36,306 nucleotides of DNA from Prevotella sp. tf2-5 (GCF_900115435.1 NZ_FOWK01000006.1:164435-200740); one strand, 5' to 3'; numbered from the stretch's first letter, positions 1 through 7,835 are shown. The notes: a model not told the origin generated them from the letters alone. A program made the numbers and translations.

Positions 1-2384
1 GTATTCTCTCCTACATAGTCATCGATAACAGCATCGGTATTCATCTCTGGGACATAATCGTCAAGAACTGCCAAATCATCGTGTCTTAAATTTATATTAT
101 ACCTTTTTATTGACAATTCATCACGAGAATATTCAATTTTAAATCCATCAGCTTTATGACGATTATTCAATTGAGATAAAAATTCGTCGAGAGGGAAGTT
201 TTCGGGTGTACCAAACTCTTCCTCTTTACTCAGATTATCCAATAAAGTTGACAGTTCTCCAAGTGAAGACTTAAAATTATCAAGTAAGCCTTCAATTTGG
301 TTACAGAAGTCTGGGTTAGTTTCTCTGTTCTCAATATAGTAGCGCATGAGATCCTCTATATTCACCAATTCGAATATATATTGTCCCATATCATGCTTAC
401 GCATTCTAACTTCGTTGATATACTCGGTCTTTTGAGCAGCCAGTTTATCTTCTTGTCTTTTATAATATTCATACTCTTTTGAAAGTCGTAGTAATTCGTC
501 ATGAATAATACGCTTGTTCGTTGGAACAAGTACATCTTTCAAATATCCCTTTTCCCCATATAGACCAAACTCTTCATAAGCTTGCAATTGCCTATATACG
601 ATAGGATTTCTCAAAATTGCAAACAAGTGCATTGCATCAACACCATCTTTGGGGCAAATTACATGAAAGCATTTATTACCCAAGACAGGATGGGTTTCTA
701 CAGCAATGGGATTACCCATTGAACGGTATAAGACCATCTTGGGAACATCCCTTGTAAGAGCCAATAACACAGCATCCTTGCTGCCATCAAGGAATATACT
801 TTGTCTGTACTCTGCTACTTGCAAATCTTTCTCTGTGCCCTCACCAAAAATATAGTGGTTAGGATCATCCACAAAGTTTCCATCTTTATCGAAGGTATAC
901 TCGCCAGTATGAGGAGGAATGTTAGGACAATTAGCTTTATCCACATCCTTCATGTCTAATGCCCCATTAAATGTGGTGGTTAAATTTGTAGCGGTTACCA
1001 AAGGTGTATCCAGAGGCAAGTCATACTTTACATCTTTAACTCTTTCGGTTACCAACTGACAAAGAGATGACAAAGGAACAGGCTTTTCATTCTTAGATGG
1101 TTTCTCCACAACATACGTTTGTGGGATTAACAAATCCTCATGTATATCAGTTGCAGGTACTTTTACCATCTTGCGTAACCCAGTCTCCACATCATAACCT
1201 TGGTTCGAAAGCATTGCATCAAATGCTTTTAAATCAAGAGCTTTCTTAAAAAACTTTCGATATGATTCTTTCGAGGCAGATCTAGCATCTATCATAGTTG
1301 TCTCGCTGACACATCTTCCCTTCTCAATTATGAGAATGGAATAGTCTTTCCTCATTGTGTTCGAGCTCATAACTTGAGGTAGTTGAATAATTTCAATTAT
1401 CGACCCTTCAGAAGAAATGGCATGACGAAATGCGTGTTGGATACCTCTCCACGATTTACCTAACTTTACTGTTTCTCCATTAGGCATCACACCTTCCTCA
1501 TATTCTGGATAATTACTTATACCCCAGCATAGAGAATTTGGACATATAAGGATCATTATTCCTCCTTTTTTGAGATTGCTGTAAGCCTCAATTATCTTTT
1601 CTGTTATCCAATCGCCAATCGTATATTCAGCACTTGGCACCATATTTATATATGACATCACTGCATCATAGTCCTCCTCAATAGGATTGTTTATTTCTGT
1701 TTTTAACTGATTGGCAAATATGGCAACCTTCAGCCATGCATATGGCCATGTTCCAGCATATTCGACATCATTTTCCTTGTTAAGTGACAGCCCCCCCACA
1801 CTACAATAGAATCTACATTCCGGATAAGCGATTGGAAATTGGCCAAAACCTGCAAATGGGTTATATACGATAGATCCTGAAGGGATATTGACACGCTTCT
1901 TAATCAATTCTATCACCTCCGTAGGCAAAAGAAGAGCATCTTTTCTATCATAGCCGTCAATAGCTTGCAAATCATTACAAGGTGTTTGAATAATATAATT
2001 AACTAACATCTGGAAATTATTCTTCAGAAATGTTTCTTCCTCTTCAGAAAAAATGCTTGTATCATACTTTTCTGCAAGTAAATTTTTTAGAGCCTTTATA
2101 TCGGCATCCTTTCCTGCAACTTCCTTATAGAAATGTCCTAACAATTGTTCATTAACTCTTATGTTATCAACCTCCTCTTCTGAAATCTGAATATCAAGGA
2201 CATATCCACCAAGTCCTTGTTCATGCATTGCATAAGCAAAATCCATCTCTTGGTCATATTGTGCTTTATATTCAGCAGCCAGTTCCTTAGCTTTATTACT
2301 TTCCTTACCCACCTTAGAACGATAAAGTTCTACGAGGTTAATCACTTTCTGCTGGATCTCTGTTGCGTTCTGTACGTTCTGCAT
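1..2384 (-). CDS. Fused N6-DNA-methylase-like / specificity-like / histidine-kinase-like protein (3' end beyond window)
   Basis: An open frame with no stop runs from an ATG at 2384 to the left edge (794 codons visible). An in-frame stop lies just upstream at 2406-2408, so the start is well bounded. Residues 1-300 look like the catalytic module of a type I-like N6-adenine methylase, with a SAM-binding motif NPFAGFG at 175-181. The motif IV position (residues 240-251) reads DAVMSYINMVPS and lacks the expected NPP[FY], so catalysis is doubtful. The stretch beginning VPLSSLCQLV resembles a type I specificity (target recognition) domain ending in a coiled coil. H664 in KHDMGQ, followed by two helices, resembles a histidine-kinase DHp region, and a GHKL ATPase would be expected beyond the edge. 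Domain names are inferred by eye. The gene sits downstream of a WYL regulator and HEPN-like gene, which suits a defence island. Confidence 0.75.
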   Translation of the reverse strand, partial: MQNVQNATEIQQKVINLVELYRSKVGKESNKAKELAAEYKAQYDQEMDFAYAMHEQGLGGYVLDIQISEEEVDNIRVNEQLLGHFYKEVAGKDADIKALKNLLAEKYDTSIFSEEEETFLKNNFQMLVNYIIQTPCNDLQAIDGYDRKDALLLPTEVIELIKKRVNIPSGSIVYNPFAGFGQFPIAYPECRFYCSVGGLSLNKENDVEYAGTWPYAWLKVAIFANQLKTEINNPIEEDYDAVMSYINMVPSAEYTIGDWITEKIIEAYSNLKKGGIMILICPNSLCWGISNYPEYEEGVMPNGETVKLGKSWRGIQHAFRHAISSEGSIIEIIQLPQVMSSNTMRKDYSILIIEKGRCVSETTMIDARSASKESYRKFFKKALDLKAFDAMLSNQGYDVETGLRKMVKVPATDIHEDLLIPQTYVVEKPSKNEKPVPLSSLCQLVTERVKDVKYDLPLDTPLVTATNLTTTFNGALDMKDVDKANCPNIPPHTGEYTFDKDGNFVDDPNHYIFGEGTEKDLQVAEYRQSIFLDGSKDAVLLALTRDVPKMVLYRSMGNPIAVETHPVLGNKCFHVICPKDGVDAMHLFAILRNPIVYRQLQAYEEFGLYGEKGYLKDVLVPTNKRIIHDELLRLSKEYEYYKRQEDKLAAQKTEYINEVRMRKHDMGQYIFELVNIEDLMRYYIENRETNPDFCNQIEGLLDNFKSSLGELSTLLDNLSKEEEFGTPENFPLDEFLSQLNNRHKADGFKIEYSRDELSIKRYNINLRHDDLAVLDDYVPEMNTDAVIDDYVGEN

Positions 2385-2445
2385 AGTTGTTTGTGTTTTT
2401 GTTGGTTAGTACTCTACGTTCTGCACTTGTGTCTCAAATGCGCTG

Positions 2446-2453
2446 CAAAGGTA
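2446..2453 (-). promoter_or_regulatory. Promoter -7 element for the methylase-like gene
   Basis: TACCTTTG on the minus strand matches the Bacteroidetes -7 consensus TAnnTTTG and lies 62 bases upstream of the ATG at 2384. No clear -33 element was recognised. Confidence 0.6.
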
Positions 2454-2492
2454 CAACCAATTTCTGATTGTTGCAAGCATTTCTGCCTCATG

Positions 2493-2516
2493 AACGGTTC
2501 CGTTCTCTGTGGAACC
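2493..2516. promoter_or_regulatory. Nested inverted repeats upstream of the methylase-like promoter (possible operator)
   Basis: AACGG-TT-CCGTT (2493-2504) is a 5-2-5 inverted repeat. It overlaps a second one, GGTTCC-N9-GGAACC (2496-2516). Both lie 40-70 bases upstream of the -7 element of the methylase-like gene. The nearby WYL protein is an obvious candidate binder, but that is inference. Confidence 0.35.
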
Positions 2517-2566
2517 ATTATCGCATGAAATCAAACAAACCCATTTCATCATATTTATAATAATAT

Positions 2567-3280
2567 TTATCTATTACCTACTATTTCTTCAAGACCTTTC
2601 CTTGCTAATTCGTTAACTCCTTCAAAAAAGCTATACATCTGCAGTATTCTCAATTTTATTACATTAATATCTATTAAGGGTCTTGTTATCACCGTATTTT
2701 TAATTGAGTTGGTCAAGAACTCATTATATCTAAATAAAGTTCCATCCTCATCTGCTGCATTTAATTCTTCTACAAGTTTTCCTATTCTATTAACTTCTTT
2801 ATCTTTAGGTCCAATATACTGCTTTAAATCCCTCCACAAATTGAAAAGATTATGCCCATCCAAATTGGCTTCGCCACGTGATGGACTTTTTCTCCATAAC
2901 CTAAACCTCAACAATGAGTCTTTCATTGTCAATTCAAGATATTGTCGAAAACAAAACATTACTGGATTAATATAGCTTTCTTTTAAGAATCTGTCATTTG
3001 ACAATTTTATAAGGTTCAGTAATAATACAGAAGTACTGGCATACCCATTCTGCATTAAGATTTCATCGTCATCAGGAAAGTGTCCATAACCATTGTCTTC
3101 TCGGGGTACAAATAGAGTATCGTCATCTTTTAGATTTGGCACATACAGGGATATTGAGTTAATATCACTCTTTGACAAAAGAAAAAAATCTCTTGACAAT
3201 TGCCGTTTAATCTGTTTCCTATAATTCTTTTTCAAACGACGCATTATATTTTTATGCTTTCTCCTTGATTTCTTCTTCAT
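2567..3280 (-). CDS. Hypothetical protein, HEPN-like helical domain
   Basis: About 237 residues from the ATG at 3280, one base after the TAA of the upstream WYL gene; a longer reading would need a TTG at 3292. The N-terminus is strongly basic (KKKSRRKHK and further Lys/Arg), suggesting nucleic-acid binding. The middle has a helix FRQYLELTMKDSL and a later GHNLFNLWRDL. An Arg/His pair in neighbouring helices is reminiscent of HEPN-fold RNases, which are common in defence and toxin systems, but I do not recognise a named family. Near-zero spacing shows it is co-translated with the WYL regulator. An alternative is a plain hypothetical protein from the same island. Function unproven. Confidence 0.6.
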   Translation of the reverse strand: MKKKSRRKHKNIMRRLKKNYRKQIKRQLSRDFFLLSKSDINSISLYVPNLKDDDTLFVPREDNGYGHFPDDDEILMQNGYASTSVLLLNLIKLSNDRFLKESYINPVMFCFRQYLELTMKDSLLRFRLWRKSPSRGEANLDGHNLFNLWRDLKQYIGPKDKEVNRIGKLVEELNAADEDGTLFRYNEFLTNSIKNTVITRPLIDINVIKLRILQMYSFFEGVNELARKGLEEIVGNR

Positions 3281-3281
3281 T

Positions 3282-4370
3282 TTATTCACCAAAATAAAGT
3301 TTCATCTGTGTTCTAATAATCTCTTTTATTTGGTCTCGAAATAATAAAGGTTGTATCACTTCTAAGTATTGCCCGTATGCAAGAATCTTGCCTCGCAATT
3401 CTCGATTGGGCTCTATCGTTAATGTTACCTCTCCATATTCTCCGTTTTCATATTTCCCAAATGGAAGAGTCTCTTTCTGGCTATGGTGCAGAGGTTTCGT
3501 TAGCAAGAGACCATGCTGGTACTCTGTCTTTGTATGAATAACTACTTCCTCGACTTTGACACCTTTTTCATGAGTGACACCTATAATGTCCTTAAAGTAC
3601 CTTTGATAGAATCCCCTCTCAGCTGGGATATACTCAACATCATCAACTATAGCGATTGCACCAACAATTCTATCCAAAGGTACATTATATGCTTGATATG
3701 GCTCTCTATCTGACTCTCCAAAAACAAACCAACGACCATTGTACTCTTTAAGAAACTGGGAATGGAAGGTTAGCTCAAATGGTTCTTGTCCAAATTTCTG
3801 ATAAGCAAATCGAAGAACTTGCTTGTCTGAAATGGCTTTAAAAAATATGGGCAGCAGGTGGATATTAGTAAGATTCTGCTCCATACCAGAACTGATGTGC
3901 ATATCCCCTTCTTTTACCTCCCTATTAGTATCAAGTAATAACTGTGTATTCTCGAAAAACGACGAGAACCAACTTGCCGGCATAATACCAGCGGATGCCT
4001 TACAGAACTCGACATAGTCTTCTACCGATTTCTGCACTACTGCCCTACGTTCTTCTGCTAGTGGGTTATCGTCCTTACCAATATACCGATATGCCTTACC
4101 TTTACCTCTCTTACCATTATTCCCAATACATCCCGGACTGGCTGTTTCCAAAACTTTCAGTACCTCAGGAAATGCTTTCTTCAGTTCACCATAACCTGGT
4201 TCACTATTATATGCAACTTTTTCGTAGTAACCTTTGGGCCTGTCACAATATAGGGCGAGGATGTCTGCATAACTGACGAAATCACGTTTCATTAGTTCCG
4301 AGTAAATCAGATTAACAAATTCCGATCTAGCTCCAAATCCGGCAAAGATATTCTTAGTAGGCATATTCAT
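3282..4370 (-). CDS. WYL-domain transcriptional regulator
   Basis: The N-terminal part has helices expected of a winged helix-turn-helix (NLIYSELMKRDFVSYADILALY). The middle, about residues 170-255, has WYL-type signatures: FAYQKFGQ, LKEYNGRWFVFGE and LDRIVGAI. A C-terminal extension follows. This is the layout of WYL regulators of the BrxR/CapW kind, which bind ligands and repress anti-phage operons. The frame stays open upstream to a TTG at 4388, but that TTG lies inside the TATCTTTG promoter element, so the start must be the ATG at 4370 or at 4364. The gene is directly coupled to the HEPN-like gene downstream. It likely regulates this island, and its own promoter block is duplicated upstream of the ADP-ribosylglycohydrolase gene. 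Confidence 0.8.
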   Translation of the reverse strand: MNMPTKNIFAGFGARSEFVNLIYSELMKRDFVSYADILALYCDRPKGYYEKVAYNSEPGYGELKKAFPEVLKVLETASPGCIGNNGKRGKGKAYRYIGKDDNPLAEERRAVVQKSVEDYVEFCKASAGIMPASWFSSFFENTQLLLDTNREVKEGDMHISSGMEQNLTNIHLLPIFFKAISDKQVLRFAYQKFGQEPFELTFHSQFLKEYNGRWFVFGESDREPYQAYNVPLDRIVGAIAIVDDVEYIPAERGFYQRYFKDIIGVTHEKGVKVEEVVIHTKTEYQHGLLLTKPLHHSQKETLPFGKYENGEYGEVTLTIEPNRELRGKILAYGQYLEVIQPLLFRDQIKEIIRTQMKLYFGE

Positions 4371-4377
4371 ACATTTA

Positions 4378-4423
4378 GGATACTGCAAAGATACAAAAAA
4401 ATACGACTTGTCACTCCTTTTCT
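4378..4423 (-). promoter_or_regulatory. Promoter block of the WYL gene, copy 1 of a duplicated 46-bp element
   Basis: It contains the -7 element TATCTTTG (4386-4393, minus strand), a T-rich stretch and the conserved AGGAGTGACAAG near the -30 region. It is identical at 43 of 46 positions to 6255-6300. Confidence 0.7.
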
Positions 4424-4439
4424 TCAGAAAAATATAAGT

Positions 4440-5432
4440 TCATTGATAGTTAATTAAATCTTTGGCATTATAAACAGCACTTTTAGATATTCCATTATTT
4501 ATGCATACAAATTCGATATGCATATAACCATTCGTATCTATTGTGGCTTTTGCTAAAAATGTAACTTCTCCTGCCTTTAATCTCGGTAGATTTTCAATTC
4601 TCAATTGTACCACTAATTGATTTTTATTTGCATCTAAATAATTCCCATATCTAATATTACAATTTACAGCATCTTGAAAGTCATAAACAGTTTTTGCATC
4701 AACAGTATTTGTAAAGGGTAAATCTTGGTTTCCTTTTATTATAATCTTTGTCTTATTGTTCACTATTTCTAAACTTATATTCTCTTTTAAAATAGGTTTA
4801 GCACGTTTTGTGTTTGTAATGATAGTATTAAGTCTTGTTATGGAAATGTCTTTTTTTAGATTATCCACATCTGCGACAGAAATAGACTTTAATATTTGAG
4901 CTTGTTCCATTGATTCATATTCGTCATGGAGATAATCAAAACAAGTTAAAAGAACTTCAGATGTGATATCTTTGAACTCTATATGACTAAACTGCTCAAC
5001 TTCTGGCAAATCTCTCCATAACTTACTAAATTGACTATTGAACGCATAGCATACATTAATATCGTCTGTTATAATAATATTCTCTGCATTTCGAGTCTCT
5101 GCTGAATATGTCCAATTATATGATCCTGTAATAAGAACTTGATTATCAAAAACACAAAATTTGTTGTGCATAAGAAGAGCTCGCGTACTCATAAATCGGA
5201 TAGTTCCTCCCTTTTCTATATATGTGGCAAAGTCTAATCCATTGGGGCCTCTATTGATAATGTCATCAATAAGAATAATTGACACTTTCACTTTTCTATC
5301 CAAAGCACTTAATATCGAATGAAAAAGGTCGCGATGGGTAAACCATGCCACAGCAATACATATTTCTGATGTAGAATCCTCAATGTACTTAGTTAGAGTA
5401 GATCTTATTTGAGAAAAATGCGCTTGTATCAT
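4440..5432 (-). CDS. Phospholipase D-like domain protein (probable nuclease)
   Basis: 330 residues. The N-terminal 150 form one PLD/Nuc-type domain with the HKD motif H89-N-K91-x4-D96, followed by GSYNWT (103-108), the usual signature after the catalytic histidine. A single HKD motif implies a dimer sharing one active site, as in Nuc-type nucleases and PLD effectors of defence systems. The C-terminal 180 residues are not recognised and may bind a partner or nucleic acid. There is no signal peptide, so it is cytosolic. It starts three bases after the stop of the ADP-ribosylglycohydrolase gene, so the two form a tight operon. Substrate unknown; phospholipid or DNA cleavage cannot be told apart from sequence. 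Confidence 0.8.
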   Translation of the reverse strand: MIQAHFSQIRSTLTKYIEDSTSEICIAVAWFTHRDLFHSILSALDRKVKVSIILIDDIINRGPNGLDFATYIEKGGTIRFMSTRALLMHNKFCVFDNQVLITGSYNWTYSAETRNAENIIITDDINVCYAFNSQFSKLWRDLPEVEQFSHIEFKDITSEVLLTCFDYLHDEYESMEQAQILKSISVADVDNLKKDISITRLNTIITNTKRAKPILKENISLEIVNNKTKIIIKGNQDLPFTNTVDAKTVYDFQDAVNCNIRYGNYLDANKNQLVVQLRIENLPRLKAGEVTFLAKATIDTNGYMHIEFVCINNGISKSAVYNAKDLINYQ

Positions 5433-5435
5433 TCG

Positions 5436-6239
5436 TTATATCATTGTTTTGTTTACAATCATGTCAAACCTTTCACTGACATCTGCCATCCAATCTGGAA
5501 GCATCTTTATAGCTTGACAGACTAAAGTATCGGGCATCTTTTTATAATAGGCATAGGCCATAGGACCTGCGATAGCGGCAAGGGTGTCTGCATCACCACC
5601 AAGAGAGATGGCAAGTTTGATGCAGTCAACATAGTCTTTAGCCTCCAAGAAACATATGATGGCTGGACCAACAGTGCCTGCGCAGGTGGAGTTGAAAGTG
5701 TAATCATCGTGGAAGTCGGCATACTTCTTGTTTGACCAGTCGGGATAGTATTTATCAAGGATTTGTTCTCGAATGAAATCCTTGTCTTTGCCGTTCTTCA
5801 GATGGAAGATAACTAGGGCTGTAGCTTCTGCACCTTTGAATCCTTCTGGATGATTGTGGGTGGGGGCTGCTGTTTCATGTGCCATGCGGATACATTCTTC
5901 TTCCGTTTGGGCAAGCCATCCTGCCGATGAGCAACGCATGGCTGATCCGTTGCCAAGGCTGCGATAGGGTTGTGGATTATGACTTGCCATCCATAGTTTG
6001 AACTTACTGCCGAATCCTGCGTGGCGATGCTCGTTGGCACACTTCCAGAGGTTCATCGTCATGTCTTTCTTGTCAATAAAGGCTTCTGCACAGGCAAAGG
6101 TCAGCACGGTATCGTCAGTGAAGTGTGCCCTGGAACTGAACATCTTCACTTTATCGTAGTCTTTGATACGCCGAGTCCTCCCTTCGTAGGCACTCCCTGC
6201 GATATCACCTATTGCCTCACTAATCAAATAGTTTTTCAT
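5436..6239 (-). CDS. ADP-ribosylglycohydrolase family protein (DraG-like)
   Basis: 267 residues, full length for the family. It carries the paired metal-ligand signatures of ADP-ribosylglycohydrolases: TDDT at 41-44 and GGDADT at 214-219, plus GNGSAMR (97-103) and the helical HNHPEGFKGAEATA stretch. These enzymes use two Mg ions to remove ADP-ribose from proteins, nucleic acids or small molecules. The protein is cytosolic. It is the first gene of an operon with the PLD-like gene (3-base gap). An ADP-ribosyltransferase-like gene (DUF3990) lies 1.6 kb upstream on the same strand, making reversal of that modification an attractive but untested role. Confidence 0.9.
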   Translation of the reverse strand: MKNYLISEAIGDIAGSAYEGRTRRIKDYDKVKMFSSRAHFTDDTVLTFACAEAFIDKKDMTMNLWKCANEHRHAGFGSKFKLWMASHNPQPYRSLGNGSAMRCSSAGWLAQTEEECIRMAHETAAPTHNHPEGFKGAEATALVIFHLKNGKDKDFIREQILDKYYPDWSNKKYADFHDDYTFNSTCAGTVGPAIICFLEAKDYVDCIKLAISLGGDADTLAAIAGPMAYAYYKKMPDTLVCQAIKMLPDWMADVSERFDMIVNKTMI

Positions 6240-6254
6240 AAGCCTTTAATCATT

Positions 6255-6300
6255 GGATATTGCAAAGATACAAAAAAATTAGACTTGTCACTCCTTTTCT
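6255..6300 (-). promoter_or_regulatory. Promoter block of the ADP-ribosylglycohydrolase-PLD operon, copy 2 of the 46-bp element
   Basis: The -7 element TATCTTTG lies at 6263-6270, 24 bases before the ATG at 6239. Only three substitutions separate it from 4378-4423. The conserved part extends beyond the -7 element to the -35 region, suggesting a shared regulator site. Confidence 0.7.
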
Positions 6301-6346
6301 GTGAAATTATTTCTTTCACAAGGCTTGCGGAAGTATAATGTTTTAA

Positions 6347-6923
6347 TTACTTAATCCTATCAAGCCAATAGCAAGGCGCTATTTTGTGTGATGCCTCCTC
6401 TTTACCTTTCTTGATATTTAGTACAGGCATATCGTCTTCATAGGAAGTATCTCCAAAAGTGATTTCCATTCCCTTGCTATCTTTGAAGACATAATTCATC
6501 ATATTCGCAGAACCACTAATCTCCACAAACCCATTCAATGATGTTTGCGGTTTCTCAGACAACTTGCTTCCTCTCGGATAAATGGATATTCTGAACTCTT
6601 CATCGCCCTTAACCTTGAAAGGTTGTAGTTGAGGATATTGTAATGCTGGACCTTCTAAATGATAGTTTTCCTTCTTAGTGACCTCCCTTGCCCTGATGTC
6701 AACACGAACAATAGAGCCGTTGTCCAAATCCTCATAGCAACAGAAAGGAATCCATCCGTTTCCTCTTAGCGACGAATGAAGACTATTCATCTCTTCACGA
6801 ACTAACTGATTATATAGTTTTATCTCTTGTGGGGAATAGTAATTAATCGCAGTCAGTGAATCATATACCCACATTACAAGAGACCAGTCCGATGACTGCT
6901 GAGATAAATACCAACTTCTTCAT
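6347..6923 (-). pseudogene. Lipoprotein gene split by an apparent frameshift
   Basis: A frame starting at the ATG 6921-6923 encodes a 20-residue lipoprotein signal peptide with lipobox LVSC, then stops at 6861-6863. The body continues in another frame (6347-6874, MWVYDSL... to ...YWLDRIK, about 175 residues). The signal-peptide ATG overlaps the TGA of the upstream membrane-protein gene (ATGA, 6920-6923), which shows that this is the original start. The shift lies between about 6863 and 6880. The body has no recognised domain and looks beta-rich. It could be a true pseudogene, a phase or programmed frameshift, or a one-base sequence error. Without the signal peptide, the body's own ATG at 6874 would give a cytosolic product. 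Confidence 0.65.
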
Positions 6924-7345
6924 ATTGATTGCAAAGTTACTTTATTCTTTGTCCAACGATACAGGACAAGGCCAATAAGGAAAATGACAGACGGCCAGAA
7001 CCACCTCCAAATTACTTCAAATAAATAGCATACAATCCAGTAATATCTCCAGGAATGGTAGAACTGGGCTGGCATATCAATCGGCCTGTCTCTAATCATG
7101 AATCCTATAGGTCCTAGAATGTCATTATTGAACAATGTATATACGCCTACTATCACTAGCATACAGAACACGACTCCTTTTACCCATACCGGTTTGCCTC
7201 TTGTCAAAAGGCCTATGATGACTATAGGCGGAAGCATTCCTAAGTATAATGACATTGGAACATGAAATATCGATATCAGAAACAAAAAAATGTAAACCAA
7301 TATTACAATACCCCACAAACAAATATGCTTAAATTTCTTGCTCAT
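6920..7345 (-). CDS. Small integral membrane protein, unknown function
   Basis: 141 residues with about four hydrophobic segments (roughly 8-27, 30-48, 52-72 and 108-132), separated by a loop rich in Trp, Tyr and Arg. No known family is recognised. It ends ATGA-overlapped with the split lipoprotein gene, so the two were translated together and probably act at the inner membrane and envelope. It has its own -7 element at 7383-7390. Confidence 0.6.
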   Translation of the reverse strand: MSKKFKHICLWGIVILVYIFLFLISIFHVPMSLYLGMLPPIVIIGLLTRGKPVWVKGVVFCMLVIVGVYTLFNNDILGPIGFMIRDRPIDMPAQFYHSWRYYWIVCYLFEVIWRWFWPSVIFLIGLVLYRWTKNKVTLQSI

Positions 7346-7382
7346 ACTATTTTTGCATCATCCAATCCCACCATTTATGTTG

Positions 7383-7390
7383 CAAATTTA
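7383..7390 (-). promoter_or_regulatory. Promoter -7 element for the membrane protein / lipoprotein pair
   Basis: TAAATTTG on the minus strand fits TAnnTTTG, 38 bases upstream of the ATG at 7345. TCACAAGGCTTGCG at 7425-7438 is repeated exactly at 6316-6329, upstream of the ADP-ribosylglycohydrolase promoter. Confidence 0.5.
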
Positions 7391-7444
7391 CGAAATTATT
7401 CTCAAACAAAAGAATCTTTCGCTATCACAAGGCTTGCGAATTAT

Positions 7445-7577
7445 GGTTCATGGTTAGCGGTTCATGGTTAACGGTTCATGGTTAACGGTTAGTGAGGAAG
7501 GAGGAAAATGTATGAAGGCTGAGGTAAGATGTATGAAGACCGAGGGCTGATGTATGATGACTGATGTATGATGTGTT
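7445..7577. repeat. Heptanucleotide-phased repeat tract, 19 units
   Basis: The tract can be cut into 19 consecutive 7-base units with no slip. The first seven are GGTTCAT, GGTTAGC, GGTTCAT, GGTTAAC, GGTTCAT, GGTTAAC and GGTTAGT. Then come GAGGAAG, GAGGAAA and a series in which ATGTATG recurs four times (7508, 7529, 7550, 7564) between AAGGCTG, AGGTAAG, AAGACCG, AGGGCTG and ATGACTG. No coding frame is convincing on either strand. The rest of the 7346-7637 gap holds only the promoter region described separately. Confidence 0.85.
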
Positions 7578-7637
7578 AGGGAAAGAAATTTGATACAAGA
7601 AGAAAGAGGGCTGAAGGAATAATAACACTAAGAGAAA

Positions 7638-7835
7638 TTATTTCAACTCCATTAAGACATCGTCGACAATATATTGGTCACTCATTAGATGCAGTCCATA
7701 TTTCGGGTCTGACAATTGCTGATAGGTTTTAGTAGAGTAGAATAAGTCTAACGCTTGCTCGCCATCAATTTTGAGCGCATCTGCAAGCATCATAATAATA
7801 TGACTTTGTTTTCGCCAAAGTACTACATCTCTCAT
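7638..7835 (-). CDS. DUF3791-like small protein
   Basis: 65 residues, mostly helical, resembling the short DUF3791 proteins that accompany DUF3990 genes in Bacteroidales and Firmicutes: an N-terminal helix, an LFYST-type turn and a C-terminal YIVDDVLMEL helix. The ATG overlaps the TGA of the DUF3990 gene by four bases (7832-7835), so translation is coupled. The likely role is partner or antitoxin of the DUF3990 protein; this is inference from pairing and size. Confidence 0.6.
   Translation of the reverse strand: MRDVVLWRKQSHIIMMLADALKIDGEQALDLFYSTKTYQQLSDPKYGLHLMSDQYIVDDVLMELK

Noticed and set aside
2217..2528. 103-codon plus-strand frame across the start of the methylase-like gene
   Set aside because: Overlaps the promoter and N-terminus of the much longer minus-strand frame; Cys/Leu/His-rich composition is typical of antisense frames.
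4371..4388. Longer WYL protein starting at TTG 4388
   Set aside because: The TTG is inside the -7 promoter element and would not be in the transcript. The same argument rejects the long starts at 18513 and 21272.
7445..7577. CRISPR array or transposon end
   Set aside because: Units are 7 bases with no spacers, no leader, no Cas genes; no transposase or terminal inverted repeats are visible.
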